Shown here: positions 34,671 to 42,830 of the stretch, in pieces
Numbering within the stretch: position 1 is the stretch's first letter
Layout of the letters: each line of letters starts with the position of its first letter
Source of the DNA: Candidatus Gastranaerophilales bacterium
GTDB taxonomy: Bacteria; Cyanobacteriota; Vampirovibrionia; Gastranaerophilales; Gastranaerophilaceae
Assembly: GCA_947631645.1 (NCBI GenBank)
Contig: CANRMD010000009.1
Coordinates: forward strand, 1-54,884
Direction of reading: 5' to 3'
Length of the DNA: 54,884 bases
The notes under the pieces: model-generated
Database searches by the model: none
What the model was told of the DNA's origin: nothing
Seen by the model: only the letters and a program-made list of their open reading frames with translations
Translations under genes and position numbers: made by a program

Positions 34671-37502
34671 TTATTCTGTTATAGCCTCATAACATTCATC
34701 ACAGATTGTTTCATGTCCTGTATGATGACCGAGTTCTCTATATTTCCAACATCTTTCACATTTTTCGCCAAGAGCTTTTGTTACATATATGCTGTAATTG
34801 TCTTCCGTATATTCATTCATTACATCTAAAGGCTTTTCGTTTACAACAAATGCTTGAGATGTAATAAATATATTACAAAGTTCTTTTTCATATTTTTTTA
34901 GTAATTCGGAGTTATCTGTTATTATATATACTGCCGTTTCAAGTGAACTTCCGATTTTCTTATCGGCTCTTAACGGTTCTATTGCTTTAGTAACAATTTC
35001 TCTGACTTTAAGTATTTGAGTAAATTCTTCTTCAAGGTTAGAATTATTCCATTGCGGCTGAACTTTCGGCCAAGATGACAGCAGAATACTTTCTAATCCG
35101 TCTTTTTGCGTTTCGGGAGTATTTTGCCAAATATCTTCCGCTTGATGAGGCATAACGGGTACTAATATTCTTGTTAATGCTTGAGCGATTTCATATAATA
35201 CAGTCTGACAAGCTCTTCGTGATAATGATTTTTTACCGCTTGTGTAGAGTCTGTCTTTTACTATATCTAAGTAAAATGAACTTAAATCAACTGCCGCAAA
35301 GTTTTGCAAATACTGAAAATATCTGTAAAATTCGTATGTATCAAATGCATCTGTTACGTTTTCAATAAAGATATTTAATTTATGAAGTGCAAATTTATCA
35401 ATATCTTTTAAATCTTCATACTTGACGTAATCTGTTTTAGGGTCAAAGTCAAACAAATTACCGAGCAGAAATCTTGCAGTATTTCTTGTCTTTTTAAAGA
35501 TTTCGGTAAGCTGTTTAATAATGTTATCGCCGATTTTAACGTCATTTCTGTAATCAATCGAAGCTGCCCAAAGTCTTAAAATATCAGCACCGTAGTTCTT
35601 AATTATATCATCGGGTCTTATGTAGTTCCCTAAAGACTTAGACATTTTTCTTCCGTCCTCGCCAAATACAAAACCGTGAGTAAGAACTTGTTTATATGGT
35701 GCATGTCCTGTTGTGGCAACTGAAGTTAATAGAGAAGATTGGAACCAGCCTCTGTGTTGGTCAGAGCCTTCAAGATACATGTCAACAGGTGTATGACCCA
35801 ATTCGTCAGAACGTTTTTCAACTACAGCTCTCCAAGAAATACCAGAGTCAAACCATACATCCATTATATCTTTTTCTTTTCTAAAATGTGTTTTACCGCA
35901 TTTAGGACATTTAAAACCTTTTGGAAGAAGTTCTTCGGCACTATGGTTTACCCAAGCGTCAGAACTTTCTTTTGCAAATATTTGTGCAACATTTTCGATT
36001 GTTTCGTCATTGCAAATAACTTCTCCGCAGTCTTCGCAATAAAATACAGGTATAGGTACCCCCCAAGCTCTTTGGCGAGAAATACACCAATCCGTTCTGC
36101 CTGAAACCATGTTCCCTATTCTGCTTTCACCGCTTGATGGAATCCATTTTACATTTTTTATGGCTTCCATTGCTTTATCTCTGAATTTATCAACTTTTAC
36201 GAACCATTGAGGAGTGGCTCTATATATAACAGGGTTTTTGCATCTCCAACAGTGAGGGTAACTGTGTGAAATATCAGCTTTTGCCAGAAGCGCTTTTTTT
36301 GCTTCAAGCTTTTGTATAACAATTTCATTACCTTTATAATACGGAACCCCAATTAAATCAGGATCATCAAACATATCTGATTTTTGCCAAATTCCTTTTG
36401 AATCTAAAGGAGAAAATGTCGGAATTGAATATTTTTGACAAACTTCCCAGTCTTCAAGACCATGCCCGGGAGCAGTATGAACACATCCTGTACCTGCATC
36501 AAGCGTTACATGGTCGCCAAGTATTAATTTACTTTCTCTGTCATATAACGGGTGAAATGCACTCATATTCTCAAGCTGTGAACCTTGTAATGTCCCGAGA
36601 ACTTTAATTTCGTTTTCATTCCATTCTACATCTTTTATAAAATTGCTTAATAGTTCGCTTGCTGCTATGTAGTTATCATTGTTGTATGTAAATAAAGTAT
36701 ATTCAAATCTTGCATTCAAACAAACTGCCAAGTTTGAAGGAATTGTCCAAGGGGTTGTTGTCCAAATGACTACATATAAATCATTCTGTGAATTTATTCC
36801 CGTTTGATTATAAACTTTATTCTTATCTGTTTCATTAAATTTAAATCTTACATAAATACTGGTTGAAGTATGGTCTGCATATTCAACTTCTGCTTCAGCA
36901 AGAGCTGTCTCGCAAGATGCACACCAGTAAACAGGTTTTAATCCCTTTTCAATGTATCCTTTTTTGTACATTTCTCCGAATACTCTTATTTGTTCGGCTT
37001 CATATTCGGAGGCGATAGTTAAATATGGATTAGCCCAATTACCTAAAACACCTAAACGTTTAAAGGCATTTTCTTGCCCGGTTAAACTGTTTTTTGCATA
37101 TTCTCTGCATTTGTGTCTTAGTTCACCTTCCGTTATGGAGTGTCTTACGCCTTTTATTGTTTTTACTACAGCATTTTCTATCGGGAGTCCGTGAGCATCA
37201 TAACCGGGAACATAAGGTGTATAATATCCTTGTTGAGATTTATATTTTATAATTATGTCTTTTAATATTTTGTTTAATGCAGTTCCTACGTGAATTTTAT
37301 CGGAGCTTAAATATGGAGGCCCGTCGTGAAGTACAAAAGAATTTGTTTTATTTCTTTGTTCTAAGTTTTTTTCATATATTTTATTATCTTCCCAAAACTT
37401 TTGAGTTAAAGGCTCTTTTTGAACCGCATTTGCTCTCATTTCAAGCGTAGTTTTAGGTAAATTTATACTGTTTTTATAATCATTTTTTGTACTCTCTGCC
37501 AT
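34671..37502 (-). CDS. ileS: Isoleucyl-tRNA synthetase
   Basis: 943 residues from the ATG at 37502, chosen because AGGTGG lies about 7 nt upstream; the longer start (GTG) lies inside that ribosome site. The class I signatures are PPYLSSDKIHVGTALNK (HIGH-type) and GRKMSKSLGN. The CP1 editing domain includes TTPWTIPSN, and a C-terminal zinc finger has CERCWKYR and CDECY. It charges tRNA-Ile. Essential and full length. No T-box leader is present (the 5' gap is short). Confidence 0.97.
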   Translation of the reverse strand: MAESTKNDYKNSINLPKTTLEMRANAVQKEPLTQKFWEDNKIYEKNLEQRNKTNSFVLHDGPPYLSSDKIHVGTALNKILKDIIIKYKSQQGYYTPYVPGYDAHGLPIENAVVKTIKGVRHSITEGELRHKCREYAKNSLTGQENAFKRLGVLGNWANPYLTIASEYEAEQIRVFGEMYKKGYIEKGLKPVYWCASCETALAEAEVEYADHTSTSIYVRFKFNETDKNKVYNQTGINSQNDLYVVIWTTTPWTIPSNLAVCLNARFEYTLFTYNNDNYIAASELLSNFIKDVEWNENEIKVLGTLQGSQLENMSAFHPLYDRESKLILGDHVTLDAGTGCVHTAPGHGLEDWEVCQKYSIPTFSPLDSKGIWQKSDMFDDPDLIGVPYYKGNEIVIQKLEAKKALLAKADISHSYPHCWRCKNPVIYRATPQWFVKVDKFRDKAMEAIKNVKWIPSSGESRIGNMVSGRTDWCISRQRAWGVPIPVFYCEDCGEVICNDETIENVAQIFAKESSDAWVNHSAEELLPKGFKCPKCGKTHFRKEKDIMDVWFDSGISWRAVVEKRSDELGHTPVDMYLEGSDQHRGWFQSSLLTSVATTGHAPYKQVLTHGFVFGEDGRKMSKSLGNYIRPDDIIKNYGADILRLWAASIDYRNDVKIGDNIIKQLTEIFKKTRNTARFLLGNLFDFDPKTDYVKYEDLKDIDKFALHKLNIFIENVTDAFDTYEFYRYFQYLQNFAAVDLSSFYLDIVKDRLYTSGKKSLSRRACQTVLYEIAQALTRILVPVMPHQAEDIWQNTPETQKDGLESILLSSWPKVQPQWNNSNLEEEFTQILKVREIVTKAIEPLRADKKIGSSLETAVYIITDNSELLKKYEKELCNIFITSQAFVVNEKPLDVMNEYTEDNYSIYVTKALGEKCERCWKYRELGHHTGHETICDECYEAITE

Positions 37503-37604
37503 AATTTCCACCTGTTTAAATACTCACAAACAATATTTTAATATAAAAAAAATTAATCGTAAAAGGCAATTTTTAGTTTGTTCTTTTATTATAACAGTAA
37601 AATT

Positions 37605-38447
37605 ATGAAAACAAATTTTAATAATCACATCCTATATAATAATTCAATAATCTGCAATAAGTTCGGTACTAAGCAAGTATTTAAAGGCAGATTAACAAAT
37701 GATGTTTTTGAAAAAGATAATAAACCCAAACAAATTCAACAGGCAAAAGAAAGAATAATAAAAGCATTAACGGATAGAAACTGTGAATTACTTGTTGTAA
37801 TTAATCCCGACGGAAGCATATATGAAAGTATGGGAAATGATAAAAAATGCGGAATTAATTCAAATGCTATAAAAGCCAATGCAATAATAATACACGGACA
37901 CCCTGAAGAATTACCGTTATCTCCTGATGATGTTGCAACACTTCTTTTAACTGATGCCAAAAGTCAAGAAGCAATAACAAAAGAAGGCAAGTATTCCAAA
38001 TTAACAAAAAAACAAAATTTTAAACTACATTGTAAACCTTTAGAACTTTCTGAGGAACTATCATTAATGCTGTATAAAGAAGTAATGGATAAACTTGGTA
38101 TAGATTACAATTACACGAAAGAAGATATTATAAAAATGTTAAAAGATGCTATGCAATGTGAACAAATAGATTTAACATATGAAGAAGCTCTTGAAATATT
38201 AAATCATAAGGGCATAAAAATATCTGATGATATTAATGAAACAGCCGAAGAAGTCAAAAAAAATCTCCTTAAATATCAAATGCAATATTATCCGAGACAA
38301 TACAATAACATATATAAAGCCTGGAGAAAAAATTTTAATGTAATATATAAATATCTTCAAAGCGATGAATACAAAAAATGTACAGATAATTTTTTAAAGC
38401 ACGTTGCTGAAAAATATAATTTAAAATATGAAACAAATATGTTTTAA
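37605..38447 (+). CDS. Protein with JAMM/MPN-like motif and F-x-G N-terminus
   Basis: 280 residues from the ATG at 37605 (MKTNFNNH). The leader region contains KQVFKG, the same short motif as in two neighbouring proteins. At about 60-110 there is a JAMM-like arrangement: VVINPDGSIYES with a Glu, then IIHGHPEELPLSPDDV with His97, His99, Ser106 and Asp109 (HxHx6SxxD; RadC-type enzymes have x7). Known: this motif binds zinc in deubiquitinase-like and RadC-like proteins. The C-terminal 170 residues are helical and Lys-rich. Possible isopeptidase-type effector. The match is by motif only. Confidence 0.45.
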   Translation: MKTNFNNHILYNNSIICNKFGTKQVFKGRLTNDVFEKDNKPKQIQQAKERIIKALTDRNCELLVVINPDGSIYESMGNDKKCGINSNAIKANAIIIHGHPEELPLSPDDVATLLLTDAKSQEAITKEGKYSKLTKKQNFKLHCKPLELSEELSLMLYKEVMDKLGIDYNYTKEDIIKMLKDAMQCEQIDLTYEEALEILNHKGIKISDDINETAEEVKKNLLKYQMQYYPRQYNNIYKAWRKNFNVIYKYLQSDEYKKCTDNFLKHVAEKYNLKYETNMF

Positions 38448-38485
38448 AATGTCAATTTAAGTATTAAAAAAATTTTATTAATAAT

Positions 38486-39925
38486 ATGAATATAAATAAT
38501 ATTGGTAATTCTAATAAAACCTATTCATTTAGCAATTTAAACGTGCATAAAGAAGGTTTTAAACCTGCCCATATAGGGGATTCATACAGTTTTACGGGTA
38601 AATCGGCGAAGAAAAAATCTGTTAATTTTGGGAATGCCATATTTGAAAAATTTATGACTATTGCAAAAGAAAAATATGAAAATTTATCAAATATGCAAAT
38701 ATTTAAAGGATTTGAAGAACATTTTTTCAAATTAAATACTAAATTAATACATGAAATAACATTAACACCGGAGCAAAAAGAAATTTTAGCAAAAAAAATA
38801 CAAGATTTTGAAAATTATAAATCTAATCTAACCCCTGAACAGCTAAATGAACTGGAAAAAAATAAACATGGGATGTTAGATTTTGCATTAAAAAACGGAT
38901 TATCGGACAAAAGTTTAAAAGGGTATAAAAACTTTTTAAAGCGATATGAAAACTTTAAAAATGGCAATTTTAACGGAATAACAAATGAAGAACTCTCTCA
39001 GTTATTATATTATACTGATACAACCGATTTAATAAGAGATGGAAAAATAGGCAGTTTCGCCCAAGGAAGGACGGGTGATTGTTGGTTTTTATCAATGCTG
39101 AATAATTGTGCCTCTACTATTGAGGGCGAGAAAAATATCGCACAAAGAATATCCCAAGCTGATAATGACGGAAATTATACCGTAACATTCGATAATCCGT
39201 TTAACCAAAGCGAAAAAATTAAAATTCAAGTAACTCCAAAAGATTTACAAAATTATGATTTAAGTAATGAAGATACTTATTACAGTAGTGGAGATTTAGA
39301 TGTAAGAATATTGGAATCGGCTGCAGAAAAATTAATTCATCAATATTTTAAAGACGGAGTAGAAATTCAAAATACAGAAGTATTTTATGACATCGAAAAT
39401 GAATTAACATTACAAGAAGAAAAACAAGTAGCTGATAAACTCGCGTGCGGATTTCCAGAAAAGAGATTATTAATATATAGAGCACTTGGCTACAAAGGCG
39501 AAATGAAAGATTATTATACATCTGATTCCAGAGAATTAAACAAATATTGTTCAAAGGAATTTTTAAACAGTCAAAATGCAAAAGTATATAGTGTAACCTA
39601 TAATTTGACGGAAGAAAACGGGAAAATAGAACTAACACCCGAAGTAAAAGCAACACAATATAATAGTTTAAGCGAAGTAATAACAGGTGAAAACATGAAA
39701 GCTTCTGAATTGACCTGCGGAACGGGAGATAAAGAATATTCGGATAATAAAAAAGAACAAAGATATATATCAACCGGGCATGCATATAATTTTATGAATT
39801 ACAATGCGGAAGATGAATCAATCACAGTAAACGATCCATATAATTCAGCATTCCCGCATACAATAACAAAAGAAAAATTTGACACTTTATATACGCAATT
39901 AACATATTTACCCTCAATATTCTAA
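38486..39925 (+). CDS. Calpain-like cysteine protease
   Basis: 479 residues. The N-terminal region (about 1-50) has an SYSFTGKSAKKK motif (F-x-G), then a helical segment. The C2-type papain-like core has all three catalytic residues: Cys199 in GRTGDCWFLSML, His432 in TGHAYNF and Asn449 in VNDPYN. Known: calpains cut proteins at limited sites and occur sporadically in bacteria. The Cys-His distance (233 residues) is longer than in animal calpains. No classical signal peptide. It follows the JAMM-like gene by 38 nt and is followed by a terminator, so the two may be one unit. Likely exported effector (inference). Confidence 0.8.
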   Translation: MNINNIGNSNKTYSFSNLNVHKEGFKPAHIGDSYSFTGKSAKKKSVNFGNAIFEKFMTIAKEKYENLSNMQIFKGFEEHFFKLNTKLIHEITLTPEQKEILAKKIQDFENYKSNLTPEQLNELEKNKHGMLDFALKNGLSDKSLKGYKNFLKRYENFKNGNFNGITNEELSQLLYYTDTTDLIRDGKIGSFAQGRTGDCWFLSMLNNCASTIEGEKNIAQRISQADNDGNYTVTFDNPFNQSEKIKIQVTPKDLQNYDLSNEDTYYSSGDLDVRILESAAEKLIHQYFKDGVEIQNTEVFYDIENELTLQEEKQVADKLACGFPEKRLLIYRALGYKGEMKDYYTSDSRELNKYCSKEFLNSQNAKVYSVTYNLTEENGKIELTPEVKATQYNSLSEVITGENMKASELTCGTGDKEYSDNKKEQRYISTGHAYNFMNYNAEDESITVNDPYNSAFPHTITKEKFDTLYTQLTYLPSIF

Positions 39926-39928
39926 TAT

Positions 39929-39988
39929 ACTTGTTATATTTTTTTATGTTTAGTATCATAAATTTAAAGATTTTTGATGGGATATTAA
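39929..39988 (+). repeat. 60-bp direct repeat, copy 1
   Basis: Identical at 57 of 60 positions to 42771-42830. It begins at a -10-like TATATT and ends near a Shine-Dalgarno-like GGG. It is followed by a 20-codon ORF and a strong terminator, whereas the second copy leads into the phosphoglucomutase-family gene. Confidence 0.9.
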
Positions 39989-39991
39989 AGA

Positions 39992-40054
39992 ATGAGGAAT
40001 AAAATAAACAAAATATTTTATATTTTGTTCTGTTCATTTATAAAAATAATATAA
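39992..40054 (+). CDS. 20-residue hydrophobic mini-ORF behind the duplicated leader
   Basis: The ORF begins MRNKINKIFYIL and ends in FIKII: a short basic start and a hydrophobic stretch. It sits directly after repeat copy 1, which brings a GGG ribosome-binding-like motif, and its stop touches the stem of the terminator. It may encode a tiny membrane peptide, or the whole segment may be a small RNA of about 130 nt. There is no homology evidence. Confidence 0.25.
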   Translation: MRNKINKIFYILFCSFIKII

Positions 40055-40085
40055 AAGATAAACGTTATATAAACCGTTTATCTTT
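40054..40085 (+). terminator. Strong hairpin terminator
   Basis: AAAGATAAACG pairs perfectly (11 bp) with CGTTTATCTTT across a 10-nt loop, followed by ATTTAATT. It would end transcripts from the calpain-like gene or from the repeat-leader segment. Confidence 0.75.
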
Positions 40086-40109
40086 ATTTAATTAAATTGG
40101 ATTATTATA

Positions 40110-40133
40110 AAAAGCCCCTTGTTTGGGGCTTTT
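40110..40133. terminator. Bidirectional terminator for the outer-membrane barrel gene
   Basis: AAAAGCCCC, loop TTGTTT, GGGGCTTTT. The A- and T-runs make it work in both directions; it mainly serves the minus-strand gene that ends at 40151. Confidence 0.88.
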
Positions 40134-40150
40134 TATTATTTCTTGAGAAA

Positions 40151-41338
40151 TTACATTACTGTGTTTTGAGTATTAATATTTGAATTAGCTTTTATATATT
40201 TTTTTTCTCCAGTAGAATTTGCATGTTTTAATGTTTTACCGCCTAAAGCCCATCTTACACCGGCTTGTAAACCTACGCCGTTTCTGCCGCCGTTTGTGAA
40301 AAATGTTTGGAAGAAGCCTGTTAATCTTTCACCCCAAGTTTTTCTTACACCAACTCCGTATTTAACAAACGGTTTTATACTTAAAGATGGCAGTGTAACG
40401 TCAGAAGCTCGAACTTGTGTTCTGTCCATAACATTCCAAACAACACTAACCCCCGCATAAGGCTGCCAGCCGTTATTTAAGTTGCCGATAAATTTTAATC
40501 CGGGTTCCATTTGTATTGTTTGAAGCGGATCTGATTCTATTTTTAAACCTGCCGCATTATTATAATCAAATGTATTAATAAATGAATATGACATTAAATA
40601 ACTCGGTTGAATAATGAATTTACCGTCAGCCAGTTCCCAGTTATAACCTGTTTTAGAAGCGATACCTGTCATTAATAAAGTAAAGTCTTCACTGCCATGA
40701 ACCGCATAATCGGAATTTGCAATATTGGAGCCTACATTAGCTGTTAAACCGGTAAAGAAATTATTTTTATATGCCATTCCGGTTAATCCCAAAGTAGCTC
40801 CGTTTTGATAGATACCTACTCCGTTATATGTTTGATGCGAACCGTTATACCCTGCATATAAACTAAATACTCCGTCCCAACCATTGCCTAAATCTATGAT
40901 TTCGGAATCTCCGCCAAAGAATGAACCCCATGCTACGTTAGAAACTTTAGGTTGATTTTTTAATCCTTTCCAGTTGTTTTTAAATGTTACATCCTCAAAT
41001 GTTGCATAAGGTCTTGCCCATAATGCTTCATTTTCGTACGGAGTGTTTGTCGGGTCAAATGTTAAATCAGAATCTGAAGCAGCATATTTATTCTTATCTT
41101 TTAATGCTTGTCTTTCTTCTTTAGTCATTAACATATACATATCCATATTACGGAATGCTTCATCATAAGAATTTAATTGAGTTAAATAACCTCCGATTTG
41201 TGCTGCTACGGGTGATGCCAATACTGATTGATCATATCCCGGTCCGTATATTTCACTCCAATCTTGTGCTAACGTTTTTTCACAGCCAAAATTAACTAAA
41301 AGCATTAATAATGCAATTAATACACTATACTTTTTCAT
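40151..41338 (-). CDS. Outer-membrane beta-barrel protein, autotransporter-domain type
   Basis: 395 residues. The signal peptide is KKYSVLIALLMLLVNFGC with likely cleavage near KTLA-QDW; the Cys is not in a clean lipobox. From about residue 110 the sequence shows repeated amphipathic beta-strands ending in aromatic residues (VAWGSFFGGDSEI, YAGYNGSHQTYNGVG and VNTF/PFVKYGVGVRKTWG), like the autotransporter barrel. The last residues do not form a typical BamA signal, as the chain extends past the barrel with NSTGEKKYIKANS. Transcribed from a good promoter (41398-41370) and ended by a bidirectional terminator. Confidence 0.75.
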   Translation of the reverse strand: MKKYSVLIALLMLLVNFGCEKTLAQDWSEIYGPGYDQSVLASPVAAQIGGYLTQLNSYDEAFRNMDMYMLMTKEERQALKDKNKYAASDSDLTFDPTNTPYENEALWARPYATFEDVTFKNNWKGLKNQPKVSNVAWGSFFGGDSEIIDLGNGWDGVFSLYAGYNGSHQTYNGVGIYQNGATLGLTGMAYKNNFFTGLTANVGSNIANSDYAVHGSEDFTLLMTGIASKTGYNWELADGKFIIQPSYLMSYSFINTFDYNNAAGLKIESDPLQTIQMEPGLKFIGNLNNGWQPYAGVSVVWNVMDRTQVRASDVTLPSLSIKPFVKYGVGVRKTWGERLTGFFQTFFTNGGRNGVGLQAGVRWALGGKTLKHANSTGEKKYIKANSNINTQNTVM

Positions 41339-41369
41339 ATTTTCTTCCTTTTTTTACATGTTCTCTTTT

Positions 41370-41398
41370 AGTTTATTACCAGAAACATAACCTGTCAA
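41370..41398 (-). promoter_or_regulatory. Promoter of the outer-membrane barrel gene
   Basis: On the minus strand: TTGACA (41398-41393), a 17-nt spacer, TAAACT (41375-41370), 31 nt before the start codon. Confidence 0.7.
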
Positions 41399-41449
41399 GT
41401 ATGACGATTTAATTAATACAGACTAGTTAAATATGCAGTGTTTTATGTT

Positions 41450-41464
41450 GTTAATTTTATTAAC
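41450..41464. promoter_or_regulatory. Operator-like inverted repeat before the XRE gene
   Basis: GTTAAT, TTT, ATTAAC: a perfect 6-bp inverted repeat, 20 nt before the ATG of the XRE regulator. Candidate autoregulatory site. Confidence 0.4.
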
Positions 41465-41484
41465 AATTGATTAAAAGAGGTGTT

Positions 41485-41823
41485 ATGAATAAAGAAAAAA
41501 ATATCGGCAGAAAAATCAGAGAAGCAAGACAAATTATGGGGCTTACTCAGGAAGAACTTGCCGAAAAAGTCGATATGGACGCTAAACATCTTTCTAAAAT
41601 TGAAAACGGACTACATTTGCCCAGTTATAATACATTAAAAAAATTATCAACCGTTTTAAATTTTAACATTGAAAATTCTGAAACAATTGCAGATAATAAG
41701 CAACCATACAATTCTTTTTATTTAAAATCTATTAAAATTTTAAATTCAGCAAAAAGTTATGAAGAAATCAGATATTATTATATGCTCCTTAAAGTAGGAC
41801 AAAAAGGACTTTCTTTAAAATAA
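41485..41823 (+). CDS. XRE-family helix-turn-helix regulator
   Basis: 112 residues from the ATG at 41485, chosen because AAGAGGTG lies about 6 nt upstream. The N-terminal HTH is IGRKIREARQIMGLTQEELA followed by AKHLSKIENGLHLPSYNTLK. The rest, about 45 residues, is helical. It is similar in type to the regulator at 48833. It probably regulates the divergent outer-membrane barrel gene or itself through the palindrome at 41450. Confidence 0.88.
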   Translation: MNKEKNIGRKIREARQIMGLTQEELAEKVDMDAKHLSKIENGLHLPSYNTLKKLSTVLNFNIENSETIADNKQPYNSFYLKSIKILNSAKSYEEIRYYYMLLKVGQKGLSLK

Positions 41824-41848
41824 TACGTATATAATGTTTTTATTCTAA

Positions 41849-42670
41849 TTATGGTAATATTAGTTTATCGCCGGGATGAATTATTGCCGAGTTTCTTTTC
41901 GGAGAATTTTCTGTTCCGTAAATTTCGGGGTTTGCATCCATTATCTGTTTTTCAAGTTCATGATATTCTTTGCTGTATAGTTTAATACCCATTTTCTTTA
42001 GGTCATAACAGTTATTAATTATTCTTGATAGACAGTTGTTGCCATTTTTATCTTGAGCTCTGTATTTTTCAACTGTAATATATTTCTGCCCTTTATCATC
42101 TGTTTTAATTCTGTCATCTGCTTTCATGGGCTTTTGTTCTTTTGGATTAGTTATATCAAAATAAGTCTTTCTGACATCTAAAACGGCATCATATAAAGAA
42201 TCTCCGGGGGCTAAACCTGATAATGTTTGATACATAGTGTAGTCAAGTTTTCCGTCAGTACTTTCACCGGTACCATCTACGGTATCTACGGTATATAGCA
42301 GAGAAGCAAATTCTCCCGCGTTAATTTCGTCTTTTTTATTATCAAGATTTAACGTATCATAAAGCTGGTCAAATAGTTTTAATGTTTCCGAATCAAGTTG
42401 ACTTGCATCTATTCCGCCTGTTGCCATTGTTATAAATTCATTTTTATCCCAGCTTTTATTTCCGTCTTTATCATATAAATTTATATACTCTTGAGCAAAA
42501 TTTTGTAAATCTTGATTGTATGTGTCTTTATTATAATTAAACATTGTAAATACACTTACATCTTCATTTGCCAGTGCTTTTTGTTCATTTTCGGGATCAT
42601 TTGTCCAATTGTCAAAATTTTTAGCTTTAATTTTTGCTTTGTTTTGATTTAATTCATTAACGTTTAACAT
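41849..42670 (-). CDS. EF-hand protein with LysM-like C-terminus
   Basis: 273 residues from the ATG at 42670, with AGAGGA upstream; the longer start is not needed. One canonical EF-hand loop is DKDGNKSWDKNE (Ca-binding Asp/Asn/Glu at positions 1, 3, 5 and 12). A second, looser loop is in VDGTGESTDGKLDY. The C-terminus AIIHPGDKLILP with PEIYGTEN fits the end of a LysM module. No signal peptide. Known: LysM binds peptidoglycan, and EF-hands in bacteria usually sense calcium. Likely surface or exported by an unrecognised route. Confidence 0.65.
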   Translation of the reverse strand: MLNVNELNQNKAKIKAKNFDNWTNDPENEQKALANEDVSVFTMFNYNKDTYNQDLQNFAQEYINLYDKDGNKSWDKNEFITMATGGIDASQLDSETLKLFDQLYDTLNLDNKKDEINAGEFASLLYTVDTVDGTGESTDGKLDYTMYQTLSGLAPGDSLYDAVLDVRKTYFDITNPKEQKPMKADDRIKTDDKGQKYITVEKYRAQDKNGNNCLSRIINNCYDLKKMGIKLYSKEYHELEKQIMDANPEIYGTENSPKRNSAIIHPGDKLILP

Positions 42671-42770
42671 ACTTTTCCTCTGTTTAAATACACACATATA
42701 TTTATCGGCATTTTTTATTTTATATTTAGTCAAATTTGATTAAAGTTTACAAATATTTACAAAAAAAGAA

Positions 42771-42830
42771 ACTTGTTATAATTTTTTATGTTTAGTATCA
42801 TAAATTTAAAGATTTTTAAGGGGATATTAA
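42771..42830 (+). repeat. 60-bp direct repeat, copy 2 (leader of the phosphoglucomutase gene)
   Basis: 57 of 60 positions match 39929-39988. In this copy the -10 box is TATAAT, with TTTACA about 15 nt upstream as a -35, and the segment is the promoter and 5' leader of the gene that starts at 42830. It carries AAGGGG, the ribosome site. Confidence 0.9.

Noticed and set aside
36398-37194. Plus-strand ORFs opposite ileS
   Set aside because: They are shadows of a clearly identified essential gene on the other strand.
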